Positions 41,951-54,345 of a DNA stretch of 64,000 nt are shown here, piece by piece (the stretch's first letter is position 1; the number at the start of each line of letters is the position of its first letter). The notes beneath the pieces are model-generated. The model made no database searches, was not told the DNA's origin, and saw only the letters and a list, made by a program, of their open reading frames with translations. A program made the position numbers and the translations under genes. Origin of the DNA: Candidatus Roizmanbacteria bacterium (GTDB lineage: Bacteria; Patescibacteriota; Microgenomatia; UBA1406; GWC2-37-13); assembly GCA_012798265.1 (NCBI GenBank), contig JAAZNM010000004.1:62001-126000 (forward strand), given 5' to 3'.

Positions 41951-42424
41951 TTACCACTTCAAGTGAGAAAAGGCCTTGTTGGATTCGGCCAGTTTTTCTG
42001 TTTGGGCTTTCTTAACGACCGCCTGACCTTGATTTTTTGAAGCATCGACGATCTCGGTATATAACTTTTCGGCAAAGGTATGAAACTCTTTATTGGATTT
42101 TGCCGTAGCCGCCTGGATTATCCAGTTAAGCGCTAAAAAAAGCCTTCTCTCTCTTCTTACCTCTATTGGTACCAGGTAAGAAGCCCCTCCTAGTCTTCTT
42201 GGCTTTACTTCATAGTTCGGAGCGACATTATGGATCGCCTGAGTCAAAATTTTCATCGGGTCCTGATTTTCTTTTTGCAGCCTGTCCATCATCGAATAAA
42301 CAATATTCTTGGCTACTGATTTTTTCCCGTCTTTGGTGATGTAATTGATAAGTTTGGCTACTTCAATACTGTTGAAAATCGGGTCTGATTTCGTGACTGA
42401 TTTTTTATAAGAACGTCTTGGCAT
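41951..42424 (-). CDS. rpsG: Ribosomal protein uS7
   Basis: 157 residues with MPRRSYKKS start, FNSIEVAKLINYITKDGKKS, NVAPNYEVKPRRLGGASYLV (the conserved V-R-R-G/L-G-G-Y-Q-V type loop) and VEVRRERRLFLALNWIIQAA. It nucleates the 30S head on 16S rRNA. It stands in the standard str-operon order after rpsL (21 bp) and before fusA (44 bp). Confidence 0.96.
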   Translation of the reverse strand: MPRRSYKKSVTKSDPIFNSIEVAKLINYITKDGKKSVAKNIVYSMMDRLQKENQDPMKILTQAIHNVAPNYEVKPRRLGGASYLVPIEVRRERRLFLALNWIIQAATAKSNKEFHTFAEKLYTEIVDASKNQGQAVVKKAQTEKLAESNKAFSHLKW

Positions 42425-42445
42425 TTTAAAAATAAATATTAAAAA

Positions 42446-42868
42446 TTAGGCGGTTTTTGCTTTTTCCGGTTTTGCTCCATATTTGGAGCGGGAAGTTTTT
42501 CGACCAACTACCCCAGCCGTATCAAACTTGCCCCGAACTATATGATATTTTACACCAGGCAGATCTTTTACGCGGCCGCCCCTGACAAGCACGATAGAGT
42601 GTTCAGCCAAATTATGGCCGATACCTTGGATGTAGGCGGTTACCTCGACCTTATTTGACAGTCTGACTCTGGCGACTTTTCTAAGTGCCGAGTTCGGTTT
42701 CTTCGGAGTCATGGTTCTGACCACGGTACAAACACCTCTTTTAAAAGAGTTGTCCGTGGGAACATATTTTCTCTTTAAGGCGTTGAAAACGGTTTTTAAA
42801 GCTGCCGATCTTGATTTTTTAATCCTTTTTTTCCTCTTTATTTTGATCAGTTGGTTGATTGTTGGCAT
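42446..42868 (-). CDS. rpsL: Ribosomal protein uS12
   Basis: 140 residues: [40 protein letters not shown] (loop around the decoding centre, with Lys at the position of streptomycin-resistance changes), [40 protein letters not shown] and [17 protein letters not shown]. The C-terminus is basic. The first 50 bp overlap the end of rpoC in another frame, an unusual tight junction between RNA polymerase and ribosomal genes. Confidence 0.96.
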   Translation of the reverse strand: MPTINQLIKIKRKKRIKKSRSAALKTVFNALKRKYVPTDNSFKRGVCTVVRTMTPKKPNSALRKVARVRLSNKVEVTAYIQGIGHNLAEHSIVLVRGGRVKDLPGVKYHIVRGKFDTAGVVGRKTSRSKYGAKPEKAKTA

Positions 42869-45800
42869 ATTTATTCAGAAACTTGCCGTAATACTTACCG
42901 ATTAAATCACTGGTAACGGGTATTAATCTGCCAATTATAACATTTTCTTTTATTCCGAGCAAATAATCTATCTGGCCTTTGATGGCGGCATTAGTCAGCA
43001 CGCCGGTTGTCTGTTCGAATGAGGCGGCCGACAGCCATGATTCCGTATAGATGGCGGCACGGGTTATCCCCAAGATCGAAACTTTTCCGAGGGAAGGTTT
43101 ACCTCCCTGGGCCAGGACTCTTCGGTTTTCTTCTTCAAAACGGATTTTTGAGACAACCTCGTCTTTTATAAAAGAGGTATCTCCTTCGTCTTCGATAATG
43201 ACCTTGTCACTCATCTTCCTGACGATTACCTCGAAATGTTTGTCATGGATGGCGATACCTTGGGATTCGTAAACCTTTTGGACCTCGTCCAACAGATATA
43301 TTTGGGCGGATCTCAAACCTTTGATCGACAGAACGTCGTGGACGTTCAAGTAGCCTTCGCAAAGAGGCGTACCCAAAACTATGAGCTCCCCATCCTTGAT
43401 CTTGAGTTTTTGGGACATCGGTATGACGAACTCCTGTTCTTTTTCCGGAGTTTTGTTGGTTGAGGAAATTTTGACTATGTATACTTCTTTTTCCGTATCC
43501 TCCTTAACCGAGACCTTTCCGTCAAACTCGGCTATCGGGGAGACGACCTTCGGAGTTCTGGTCTCAAACAGTTCCTCGACCCTCGGAAGACCTTGGGTAA
43601 CATCAGATATGACGATACCGCCAAAATGACGGACTCTCATGGTCAGCTGAGTACCAGGTTCACCTATTGACTGTGCGGCCATAACGCCGACCGGAACACC
43701 AATATCCACCAATTTGTTGGTTGAAAGATCGGTTCCATAGCATTTCTGGCAGACGCCGTATCTTGAGGAACAGTATAAAGGTGAACGAACTACGACTTTT
43801 TTAATACCTTTTTTTTCGATAATATCGGCTTTTTCTTTAGTGATCAATTCACCAGCCTTAACGATCGTTTCCTTGTCGTCAATGCAGATGTCTTTGGCGG
43901 CAAATCTTTCTTTGATCCTTTCCTTGAATTTATCGCCGCGTTTATCCGAAGCGCTGACGATAAGCCCTTCCTTAGTCTGACAGTCTTCTTCCTTAACGAT
44001 CATATCGTGGGAAACATCGACCAAGCGTCGGGTAAGATAACCGGCGTCGGCTGTTTTCAGGGCCGAATCGGTCAAACCTTTGCGGGCACCTCGGGCCGAA
44101 ATTACATATTCGAAAATAGACAGACCTTGACGATAGTTTGATTTGGTTGGTACCTCGATAATCTTACCCAAAGGATCGACCACCAGTCCTTTAAGGGCGG
44201 AAAGCTGCTTTAACTGTTCTCTTGAAGCCCTGGCGCCTCCTGATTTAATGATCATCTTGACCGGATTTTCTTCTTCAAGATTGTCCCAGGTTTTGTCGGC
44301 CAGGTTTTCTGTCGTTTCAATCCAGAGTTTGTTCGAATATCGTTTCTTTTCTTCCAACGTCAATAGACCTTGCTGGAAGTTTTTTTCGATTTTTTCAATT
44401 TCTTTTTCCGTTTGTCCGACGATCTGATCCTTTTCTTTAATGATTTTGCAGTCGAAGATCGACAATGAAAGTCCGCCTGACAGAGTAGCCGCCCAAAAGC
44501 CTATTTCCTTTATATTGTCGATAATTTGCCCGATTCGTTCGTTATCAAAAATAGTCATAGCCGAAACGACGATATTTTTTATGTCGGCGGCTTTAATATC
44601 TTTGTTAATGAATCTTAACTCTTCGGGAATGGTTTGGTTAAAAATGATCCGTCCGGCAGAGGTCTTAACCATCTTTCCTCCGATTTTAACCAATATCGGT
44701 TGGCGCAGTTTGATCCTCTTTAGATTGAAAGAGATGATCGCTTCCTGCTCATCGGCATAGTATTTGAGTTCTTCGTCTTTGTTTATATTGTAGGAGTTAT
44801 CCAGAGTGGTAAGATAAAAGCAGCCTAAAGCCATCTCTTTGTTTGGTAACACGATCGGTGAACCGTCAGCTGGCTTAAGCAGATTATGATAAGCAAGCAT
44901 GCGGTTTTTTACTTCGTCGATGGCGTTTTTTGACAGAGGGACAAATACGCCCATAGCATCTCCATCAAAGTCGGCGTTGTATCCGGAACAGACGGTCGGA
45001 TGGAGTTTTATCGCATAAGAATCCGTCAAGACAGGATAAAAACCGAGAACCGATAATTTATGGAGAGTCGGAGCCCGGTTAAGAAGAACCGGATGGTTTT
45101 TGGTTATTTCCTCCAAAATGTCGTAGACTACCGGTTCCTTTTTTTCCAAAAAGTTTTTGGCGCTTTTAATATTCGGCGCCAGTCCGCGGATGATAATTTC
45201 ATGAAGTAGGAACGGTTTGAAAAGTTCCAAAGCCATTTCCTTCGGAATGCCGCATTGGTTGATCTTCAACTCAGGTCCGACGATGATGGTCGATCGACCG
45301 GAATAATCAACCCTTTTTCCCAAAAGATTCTGGCGGAATCGACCTTGTTTTCCTCTTAAAATATCGGATAAAGACTTCTGGACTTTTGAAGCCGCTCCTT
45401 GAGTTCGCGATCGTCCCCGAGTCTTTTGGAGATCGATCAGGGAGTCGACTGCTTCCTGAAGCATTCTTTTTTCATTGCGGAGAATTATCTCCGGCGCTCC
45501 CAGGTCTATCAGCTGTTTAAGCCTGTTATTGCGGTTGATCACCCGACGATAGAAATCGTTAAGATCTGATGTGGCAAACTTTCCGCCAGGCAGTTGGACT
45601 ACCGGCCTGAGGTCAGGCGGAATAACCGGCAGAACGGTTAGGACCATTGATTTTGGGGCCAGGGTAGCCTTGATAAACGACTCAAGAACCCTGACTCTTT
45701 TTAGAAGCTTGTTTCTTTTTTCGCCTTTAGCTTCGGTCAGTGTTTTTAAGTTCTCGTTGTATTTTTTATTGATATCCAAGGAAGAGAGCATCTCATAAAG

Positions 45801-46610
45801 GATTTCGGCTCCCATACCGACCTCGATGCAGTTATCGATATTTTTTTCCTTGAAGAAAAGATAATCGTCTTCCTCAATGGTATCGAGCGGTTTTATTGAT
45901 TTGACGATCTTTATTACCCGATCGTAAGCGGCTGTTTTTTGGGATTTTCTTTCAATGAGTTTGTCGGATATGATTTTTAGCTGTTCTCTTTCCTTAAAGT
46001 CGATTTCCTGTTCGGTAATCTCTCTTTGTTCCTTATTGCTTATTCTTTTGGCCAATTCTTCTCTTTGTTTGGTAAAGCTTTTTTTGACATCGACCTGTTC
46101 TTTTTTATGGTTGTCTTCCAGAACGGCCAATTCTTCCTTTTTCGCTTGGTTGAGGATGGAAACGGCGTCTTTCTGTTTATCCTTATCGACGTTTTTTACA
46201 AGATACAAGGCAAAATAAATAATTCTTTCCAAAGCTTGGGGAGGAACATCGAGAATAATACTGAGAATGGATGACGGACCTTTGAAATACCAAATATGGG
46301 CAATCGGAGCGGCAAGTTTGATATGACCCATACGTTCGCGTCTTACGGCTGATGTGGTAATTTCAACTCCACATCGGTCACAGACGATGCCTTTGTAACG
46401 CATCCTTTTATACTTGCCACAGTAACATTCGTAGTCTTTTGTCGGTCCGAAGATCCGTTCATCAAAAAGACCGTCTTTTTCCGCCTTGAATGTCCGGTAA
46501 TTGATTGTTTCTGGTTTAGTAACTTCTCCGTGTGACCAAGAAAGTATCGCTTCAGGCGAAGCCAAACTAATTCTTAAACCGGAAAAATCAATTAGGTTGA
46601 GATCTTCCAT
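42819..46610 (-). CDS. rpoC: DNA-directed RNA polymerase subunit beta'
   Basis: 1263 residues. Visible: N-terminal zinc site [20 protein letters not shown] (Cys62, 64, 77, 80), [17 protein letters not shown], the catalytic NADFDGD (545-551) that holds the active-site magnesium, trigger loop/bridge region with [20 protein letters not shown], second zinc site with [15 protein letters not shown], and [20 protein letters not shown]. Residues about 142-240 form a long, highly charged, probably coiled-coil segment where E. coli and Bacillus beta' are shorter. It starts 5 bp after rpoB and its tail overlaps rpsL by 50 bp. Confidence 0.96.
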   Translation of the reverse strand: MEDLNLIDFSGLRISLASPEAILSWSHGEVTKPETINYRTFKAEKDGLFDERIFGPTKDYECYCGKYKRMRYKGIVCDRCGVEITTSAVRRERMGHIKLAAPIAHIWYFKGPSSILSIILDVPPQALERIIYFALYLVKNVDKDKQKDAVSILNQAKKEELAVLEDNHKKEQVDVKKSFTKQREELAKRISNKEQREITEQEIDFKEREQLKIISDKLIERKSQKTAAYDRVIKIVKSIKPLDTIEEDDYLFFKEKNIDNCIEVGMGAEILYEMLSSLDINKKYNENLKTLTEAKGEKRNKLLKRVRVLESFIKATLAPKSMVLTVLPVIPPDLRPVVQLPGGKFATSDLNDFYRRVINRNNRLKQLIDLGAPEIILRNEKRMLQEAVDSLIDLQKTRGRSRTQGAASKVQKSLSDILRGKQGRFRQNLLGKRVDYSGRSTIIVGPELKINQCGIPKEMALELFKPFLLHEIIIRGLAPNIKSAKNFLEKKEPVVYDILEEITKNHPVLLNRAPTLHKLSVLGFYPVLTDSYAIKLHPTVCSGYNADFDGDAMGVFVPLSKNAIDEVKNRMLAYHNLLKPADGSPIVLPNKEMALGCFYLTTLDNSYNINKDEELKYYADEQEAIISFNLKRIKLRQPILVKIGGKMVKTSAGRIIFNQTIPEELRFINKDIKAADIKNIVVSAMTIFDNERIGQIIDNIKEIGFWAATLSGGLSLSIFDCKIIKEKDQIVGQTEKEIEKIEKNFQQGLLTLEEKKRYSNKLWIETTENLADKTWDNLEEENPVKMIIKSGGARASREQLKQLSALKGLVVDPLGKIIEVPTKSNYRQGLSIFEYVISARGARKGLTDSALKTADAGYLTRRLVDVSHDMIVKEEDCQTKEGLIVSASDKRGDKFKERIKERFAAKDICIDDKETIVKAGELITKEKADIIEKKGIKKVVVRSPLYCSSRYGVCQKCYGTDLSTNKLVDIGVPVGVMAAQSIGEPGTQLTMRVRHFGGIVISDVTQGLPRVEELFETRTPKVVSPIAEFDGKVSVKEDTEKEVYIVKISSTNKTPEKEQEFVIPMSQKLKIKDGELIVLGTPLCEGYLNVHDVLSIKGLRSAQIYLLDEVQKVYESQGIAIHDKHFEVIVRKMSDKVIIEDEGDTSFIKDEVVSKIRFEEENRRVLAQGGKPSLGKVSILGITRAAIYTESWLSAASFEQTTGVLTNAAIKGQIDYLLGIKENVIIGRLIPVTSDLIGKYYGKFLNKYANNQPTDQNKEEKKD

Positions 46611-46615
46611 AGACT

Positions 46616-49831
<3,216 letters not shown>

Positions 49832-49865
49832 CTGATTTGAAAGACAATTTTATCGAGATAACAAT

Positions 49866-49890
49866 AAAAAAAGCCCCTTAATTTAAGGGG
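49866..49890 (-). terminator. Terminator-like hairpin in the rpoB leader
   Basis: On the minus strand CCCCTTAA/TTAAGGGG (49874-49890) folds into an 8-bp stem and is followed by CTTTTTTT (49866-49873). It can terminate the upstream two-gene unit ending at 49931. Because a promoter for rpoB lies upstream of it, it would also stand at the 5' end of the rpoBC mRNA. Confidence 0.7.
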
Positions 49891-49905
49891 AGAAAAAACT
49901 TATAT

Positions 49906-49934
49906 AATATACACAAGGTTTTTCAAAAAGTCAA
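49906..49934 (-). promoter_or_regulatory. Probable rpoBC promoter TTGACT-17-TATATT
   Basis: The -35 TTGACT (49929-49934) overlaps the stop codon of the preceding gene; the -10 TATATT is at 49906-49911, with a 17-nt spacer. The expected start (near 49899) lies about 9 nt before the hairpin at 49874-49890. Confidence 0.6.
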
Positions 49935-50287
49935 GTGATCTTTCCGTCCTTTACGAAAAACTTCTTAACCGTCTTTTTTTCCGCAAGGGGAGATAGGGTT
50001 TTTATCTTGTTGAGAAGCGATCCGATCGAGTGGTTTTTCTTTTCGTTCCTGACGGCGGTTTTTACCGTTTGAGGTAACTTTTCAAGCAGTTCTTCACTGA
50101 CGTTTTCCGTCATCTGGATAAAACCTTCTTCCCAGTTTTCAGAAAGTTCCAGTAACCTTTTGGTTATTTTACGGCCTTTTTTTGTCCCAAAAAGCAAAAA
50201 AACTCCACCGGTTACCATGGTTCCCAATGCCAAACCGGCCCAGAAGTTGGTGATTTGATGATGCTCTAGATCATTTTGTTTTCCCAT
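49931..50287 (-). CDS. YtxH-like single-TM protein
   Basis: 118 residues from ATG 50287 (MGKQNDLEHHQITNFWAGLA); the frame is open from 50341 but would overlap the upstream gene deeply. One membrane helix with Gly-rich packing (about 14-32, GLALGTMVTGGVFLLFGTKK) directly followed by KKGRKITKRLLELSENWEEG, the pattern of YtxH-type proteins, then a charged cytoplasmic amphipathic tail. The function of YtxH-like proteins is poorly known; envelope stress links exist in Bacillus. It overlaps the 3' end of the next upstream gene by 17 bp, so the two are probably coupled. Confidence 0.65.
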   Translation of the reverse strand: MGKQNDLEHHQITNFWAGLALGTMVTGGVFLLFGTKKGRKITKRLLELSENWEEGFIQMTENVSEELLEKLPQTVKTAVRNEKKNHSIGSLLNKIKTLSPLAEKKTVKKFFVKDGKIT

Positions 50288-50534
50288 CTTTTTTGTGTTG
50301 GAGGGCTTCAAATATTTTGAAAAGCGTTTTGGCTCCGGCAAAAAAACCGACGACCTCGGAGAAACCGTGTTCGACCGACAAACCTATCTTTTCGAATCCG
50401 GCCGCCACCTGGTTAACCCTTCTTAAAGCCGATCTGATCTCTTTAAGGACGAAGATCAGTTGTACCCCTATGATGACCATCAATATAGTGGTGACGGTTA
50501 AAACCACGGTTAGAAGAAGTTGAGTTGTGTCCAT
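50271..50534 (-). CDS. Small single-TM protein, DUF948-like
   Basis: 87 residues: an N-terminal helix (about 5-29, LLLTVVLTVTTILMVIIGVQ) and a charged helix LKEIRSALRRVNQVAAGFEK with heptad spacing, then GFSEVVGFFAGAKTLFKIFE. The layout (membrane helix followed by amphipathic helices) resembles the start of DUF948-type general-stress proteins that often pair with YtxH proteins, as here. The function is unknown. Confidence 0.6.
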   Translation of the reverse strand: MDTTQLLLTVVLTVTTILMVIIGVQLIFVLKEIRSALRRVNQVAAGFEKIGLSVEHGFSEVVGFFAGAKTLFKIFEALQHKKDGKTK

Positions 50535-50578
50535 ATATTTTTATTGTCGACGAAAATCGTTTAAAAGTCAAATACAAA

Positions 50579-51340
50579 TTAGCGGACGGTTTCTTTTATC
50601 AGTTTTTCCAGTAGGGCGGTTCTTTTTTTATTGGCCCAGTACAGATTGGCGGCAAAAAGGGTTTCGTGGGTACCGGCATCCAGCCAGTAACCGTTAAGTT
50701 CGGCCCAAACAAGGGCTTTGTTTTTTATATATATATTATTGACGTCGGTTATCTCCAACTCTCCCCGATATGAAGGTTTGCACTGTTTTATGTACTTGAA
50801 AACGTTTTTGTCGTAAATATACAGACCGGTAACCGCGTAATCGGATTTTGGTTTTTCCGGTTTTTCGATAATCTCGATGATCTTTGACGGATCGCGTGGA
50901 TCAAAGGTGGGAACCCCGAAACGTTTGGGGTCGGGAACTTTTTTCAAAAAGATAAGAGCTCCTTCCTCGAAGTTCTTCACCGGAACGCTGACGTCGGCAT
51001 CGGTAGTGTTGTCGCCGAGGATGGTCATGATGGAATGGTTGTCGGCAAAATCTTCGGCCAAAAGCAGGGCGTCGGCGATGCCGCCATCGGGTTTTTCCTG
51101 ATAGGCATATTCCAAATGTTGTACGCCGAACTCTTTACCGTTTTTCAAGACGGGAATGAAATGCCCGGCATGAGGACCTGATACGACTATAAGTATCTCT
51201 GTGATACCGGCTTTGACCAAGGTCTGGATCGGATAATAGATCATTGGTTTGTCATAAATGGGTAGCAGATGTTTATTGGTGGCGTAGGTTAAAGGATAGA
51301 CCCGGGAACCGAGTCCTCCGGCGAGTATGACTCCTTTCAT
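50579..51340 (-). CDS. Sugar-1-phosphate nucleotidyltransferase (glucose-1-phosphate thymidylyltransferase-like)
   Basis: 253 residues. MKGVILAGGLGSRVYPLTYA and NKHLLPIYDKPMIYYPIQTL are the nucleotide- and sugar-phosphate sites of the RmlA/RfbA family (G-G-x-G-S/T-R-L-x-P-x-T, with Val for Leu). GDNTTDADVSV, PKRFGVPTF and KSDYAVTGLYIYDKNVF, GELEITDVNNIY follow in the usual order. It activates a hexose-1-phosphate as an NDP-sugar for surface glycan synthesis. It is about 35-40 residues shorter than standard RmlA, lacking the C-terminal helices, so the exact sugar and nucleotide are uncertain. Confidence 0.85.
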   Translation of the reverse strand: MKGVILAGGLGSRVYPLTYATNKHLLPIYDKPMIYYPIQTLVKAGITEILIVVSGPHAGHFIPVLKNGKEFGVQHLEYAYQEKPDGGIADALLLAEDFADNHSIMTILGDNTTDADVSVPVKNFEEGALIFLKKVPDPKRFGVPTFDPRDPSKIIEIIEKPEKPKSDYAVTGLYIYDKNVFKYIKQCKPSYRGELEITDVNNIYIKNKALVWAELNGYWLDAGTHETLFAANLYWANKKRTALLEKLIKETVR

Positions 51341-51341
51341 A

Positions 51342-51620
51342 TTAGATAAATATAATTTTTAAAAGATATAGGGCGATAAAACCGAACAGTATATATTCTA
51401 GCACAATTTTCAGCCTGAGACTGTTTTTGAAAGCGTGGTGATAGACTCCCCAGCCGATATAGAAAAAGACAAATGACAAAAAAATAAGGAAGTCGGTAGT
51501 TCTTTCGCCCTGAAAATAGCTTAACGCAACCAAAAACAGGACTCCGGAAAAGATCAGAAGCAGATAATCAAAGGCGTGTTTTTTGATCTCTTTTTGCCAA
51601 TATCTAAGGATTTTTTTCAT
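51342..51620 (-). CDS. Small three-TM membrane protein, unknown
   Basis: 92 residues with a basic N-terminus (MKKILRYWQKEIKKHAF), then three hydrophobic helices (about 18-36, 44-60, 72-91). No recognised motif. The stop is one base from the start of the nucleotidyltransferase gene, and its start overlaps the CAP protein stop (ATGA at 51617-51620), so it sits inside a tightly packed envelope gene run. Confidence 0.6.
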   Translation of the reverse strand: MKKILRYWQKEIKKHAFDYLLLIFSGVLFLVALSYFQGERTTDFLIFLSFVFFYIGWGVYHHAFKNSLRLKIVLEYILFGFIALYLLKIIFI

Positions 51621-52483
51621 ATTATGGCTCCTTTGCTGAGAAAAAAAGCCAACCCCAAAATTATAAAGCCGATGAATATCGAATGGGCGACGGTTTTGCC
51701 GCCGAGATGAATGACGTTGAAGCGGGCGGCAAAATAAATATCGGCAATCAGGATTATAAATAAGAGGGCGAAGAAGACCAGATCAAACCTTAAAGCTAAA
51801 GCGGCGATATTGATTTTAGGTTGGGAAGTTTTTTGAGCCAGGACTTGGGATCTGACCGGCTGGGGATAGTGTGTGTCCGTCTGGGTCGCGGATTTTTCAG
51901 AAATGGCCGCGCCGTTTAGGGGTTTGGCAAAGGTTTGGACGACAAGAGTGGTTTCTTCACCGTTTAGAGTGCCGTTGACTATCGCCAGACCGATGTCGGT
52001 ATACTCGGGACGGAGAATGTTTTCCCGGTGGCTTGGGGACTGCATCCAACCGTCAATCACCCCCTGGGAAAAAAGGAAGTTTTTAGCCAGATTTTCACCG
52101 GCATACTCATATCGGTACCCGGCGTCCAGTATGAAACTCCAGGGAGTGGTACCGTCAGGACCATAGTGAGACCAGTAATTGCGTCGGAACATATCTTCGG
52201 CTTTTTTAGTGGCCGCTTCGGCCAATTGTTTGTTATAGGCAAGCGGAGGAAGATTGTTTTTTTGCCTCTGTTCGTTGGTCAGTTGGTAAATCTTGTCGAC
52301 GGTTATGTCTGTGGCAAACCCGAGGACGCTGTTCCCGGATTTGATCTGTTTGAGAGCGAAGGTAAAAATCAGGGCAAAGGCCAAGTAATATGTCAGGAAA
52401 TCGACATGAAGGCTGCGTCCCCGGAAATCATTTTTTTCCTGAGGCACAAAAAGATGACTAAGGACTTGAACGATTTTTTTCAT
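51617..52483 (-). CDS. CAP/SCP-domain exoprotein with membrane helices
   Basis: 288 residues: an N-terminal membrane helix (about 28-46), a CAP (SCP/PR1) domain (about 60-190), a linker, and two C-terminal helices (about 225-285). CAP landmarks are LTNEQRQKNNLPPLAYNKQL, AEDMFRRNYWSHYGPDGTTP (first His), YAGENLAKNF and WMQSPSHRENILRPEYTDIG (second His), with GLAIVNG and VVQTFAK closing the fold. Bacterial CAP proteins are secreted, and roles as lipid-binding or protease-like proteins have been proposed; the activity here is not known. Coupled at both ends by ATGA overlaps. Confidence 0.85.
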   Translation of the reverse strand: MKKIVQVLSHLFVPQEKNDFRGRSLHVDFLTYYLAFALIFTFALKQIKSGNSVLGFATDITVDKIYQLTNEQRQKNNLPPLAYNKQLAEAATKKAEDMFRRNYWSHYGPDGTTPWSFILDAGYRYEYAGENLAKNFLFSQGVIDGWMQSPSHRENILRPEYTDIGLAIVNGTLNGEETTLVVQTFAKPLNGAAISEKSATQTDTHYPQPVRSQVLAQKTSQPKINIAALALRFDLVFFALLFIILIADIYFAARFNVIHLGGKTVAHSIFIGFIILGLAFFLSKGAII

Positions 52484-52878
52484 AATACTTTTTTAAGCCA
52501 GGGTAAAAACAATCTTATATATATATACATTATACTCATGCCGACGATATCGATTAAGACGTCGCGGGGACGACCCTGGCGGGTGAGAATAAAAGTTTGA
52601 TGGAACTCGTCGGTGCCGGCGTAGAGAACGCAAAAGACAAAAGGGATAATCATAAGTAAATTCAATGATTTGACTTTTTTTCGCAGACTGTAAAAAGCTC
52701 GAAAAAAAAGAAAATAGAGCAGGGCGTATTCGGCGACATGCAATGATTTGAAAAAATAAAAGTTGACGGCGTATTCGGTTGATACCGACACGCGCCGATA
52801 TGAAGAAAAGTGGAAGATTATATACATCCATATGAAAGGAGGTAGCCAATAATAGATTATCTTAGCGATTTTTTTCAT
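52480..52878 (-). CDS. VanZ-like family membrane protein
   Basis: 132 residues with four helices. The family marks are visible: WMYIIFHFSSYR (first helix end, F-x-x-S), FKSLHVAEYALLYFLFFRAF (H-x-x-E-Y/F), and YAGTDEFHQTFILTRQGRPR, DVLIDIVG (D-E-x-H-Q...R-x-x-x-x-D-x-x-x-N/D). VanZ of Enterococcus gives low-level teicoplanin resistance; the role of most relatives is unknown. The stop overlaps the start of the CAP gene (ATGA). Confidence 0.85.
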   Translation of the reverse strand: MKKIAKIIYYWLPPFIWMYIIFHFSSYRRVSVSTEYAVNFYFFKSLHVAEYALLYFLFFRAFYSLRKKVKSLNLLMIIPFVFCVLYAGTDEFHQTFILTRQGRPRDVLIDIVGMSIMYIYIRLFLPWLKKVL

Positions 52879-52886
52879 AAAAAGAC

Positions 52887-54209
52887 TTATTTTCTTATTC
52901 TAAGCAAAAGGGAAACAATAGTCAAAAGGGAGTAGGAAAAAGAAGAAAAAGACAATGATTTTATAAGAAAAAAGTTTTTATTAGTTTGTGTGTTTGCAGT
53001 ATCCGTTCCTAAAACATTACCTTTATCGTTGACAAGTTTGTCATTATTTATAGTGGACAGGCCAGTTTTTTTCATAACTTGGACGTAATTGGAATATTTT
53101 TTAGCGACTGGTTGTTTTGTTTTCGTAGATGAAGAGGTTGATTTAATATTATTAATTTTTTTAATAGCGGTTGGGTTTAAAGATTTTTCCGTTATTTCTT
53201 CCTCAAAACATGTGTTGTTTACCATTCCCTTGCTTGGTATTTGCAAACAAAAATCAGCCGAGGCGAAACTCGTTCTTCCCCAACTTTTTCCTTGCTCTCC
53301 GTCATAGTACCGGAACCGGTCCTTGAGATTTTTATCAAAATCCATAAGTCTGACCTCATCAGAGTCATTATTGAAAATAGACGAGTTCAGGTTAATGGTA
53401 TTATAACTTTTGGCTGGTATTTCCAAAGAAAAGATCCTAGGAGAAGAACCGCTGTCTTCCGTATCGTCCAGGTACCAGTTTTTCAGTAAAGCCGTAAAGT
53501 CGTTGTCGTTATATATCTCGACCCATTCGCCGTCTCCCGTTTCCGGATAACTCATTATTTCGGAAAGAATAATATTATCGTAGGGAATTGGAGTCGGCGT
53601 CGGCGTAGCCGTCGGAGTCTCTATTTTAGCGGTAGGAGTCGGTACGGCTTCGGTTAGCAAAGCCGGAGTTGAGGTGGTTGCCGGTATAGCGGTTGGAGAA
53701 AAATACTCTTCAAAAGAGATATTGTCAAAGTAAGCGGCTCCCGAGGCAACGAGCAATCTTACTTTTGCCGAGCTTATCCCTTCGGCCGGATTTTTGATTA
53801 ACGATAGTTCTTGCCAGGCGTCAGTATTGGTTGGGAAAGGGAAGTCGTCGGTCGATGACTGGCTGCCGCTGCCATCAGTCGATTTATACCAGGCGACCCT
53901 TAAAAAAGCTTTTTCCGGAAAAGGGGAAATCAATTTTATATAAGTGCCAATTTTATAAGTAAGAGAACCGCTGATGTCGGTAAGGGTTTGTTCAATCCCG
54001 TAAGAGCTGGTTTTCGGATTGGCGATCTTAGCCGATTGGCTGCCTTCATAATAAATATCGCTGGCCGTAGAAAAGTTGACGCCGCTGTTATTAGTCTTCC
54101 AGCTCTGCACCCCGTTTTCAAAACCGGGATTTTGGATAAGATTGATGGCGTCTGCTTTTTTCGGAAACAAAACTAATAATAGACAAAGCAATAATAATTT
54201 TATCCTCAT
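52887..54209 (-). CDS. Secreted protein with carbohydrate-binding-like and lamin-tail domains, C-terminal anchor
   Basis: About 440 residues (ATG 54209 gives MRIKLLLLCLL; ATG 54218 is also possible). Signal peptide ending near KKADA; a jelly-roll domain (about 22-170) beginning NLIQNPGFENGVQSWKTNNS, like carbohydrate-binding modules; a Thr/Pro-rich linker with TPTATPTPTPIP; a lamin-tail (LTD) domain (about 205-320) with ILSEIMSYPETGDGEWVEIY, NDNDFTALLKNWYLDDTED and DEVRLMD; a Ser/Thr/Lys stretch; and a final hydrophobic helix with RIRK. Probably displayed on the cell surface; no enzyme motif is seen. Confidence 0.8.
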   Translation of the reverse strand: MRIKLLLLCLLLVLFPKKADAINLIQNPGFENGVQSWKTNNSGVNFSTASDIYYEGSQSAKIANPKTSSYGIEQTLTDISGSLTYKIGTYIKLISPFPEKAFLRVAWYKSTDGSGSQSSTDDFPFPTNTDAWQELSLIKNPAEGISSAKVRLLVASGAAYFDNISFEEYFSPTAIPATTSTPALLTEAVPTPTAKIETPTATPTPTPIPYDNIILSEIMSYPETGDGEWVEIYNDNDFTALLKNWYLDDTEDSGSSPRIFSLEIPAKSYNTINLNSSIFNNDSDEVRLMDFDKNLKDRFRYYDGEQGKSWGRTSFASADFCLQIPSKGMVNNTCFEEEITEKSLNPTAIKKINNIKSTSSSTKTKQPVAKKYSNYVQVMKKTGLSTINNDKLVNDKGNVLGTDTANTQTNKNFFLIKSLSFSSFSYSLLTIVSLLLRIRK

Positions 54210-54213
54210 TTTT

Positions 54214-54256
54214 ATCACTTGATGAACTTGATAAACTTTATAACTTGAAGAACTTG
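54214..54256. repeat. Imperfect 9-bp tandem repeat upstream of the lamin-tail gene
   Basis: About five units of the type ATGAACTTG (TATCACTTG, ATGAACTTG, ATAAACTTT, ATAACTTG, AAGAACTTG) reach into the start of the gene. They may shift promoter or start-codon spacing if copy number varies. Confidence 0.6.
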
Positions 54257-54303
54257 TTCTGTCAACGGACTATATGCTACAAAAGCGAGTAGGAGGTTTG
54301 ACT

Positions 54304-54343
54304 GTTCCCCAAAACAACGACGATCGTCGCTAAAAAAGGGAAC
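54304..54343 (-). terminator. Nested inverted repeats after the C39 hydrolase gene, possible terminator
   Basis: The outer pair GTTCCC (54304-54309) and GGGAAC (54338-54343) encloses the palindrome CGACGATCGTCG (54318-54329). On the minus strand the inner palindrome is followed by TTGTTTT. It lies 2 bp after the stop of the gene ending at 54346, so termination is the simplest reading, though the stem is not classical. Confidence 0.4.
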
Positions 54344-54345
54344 AA

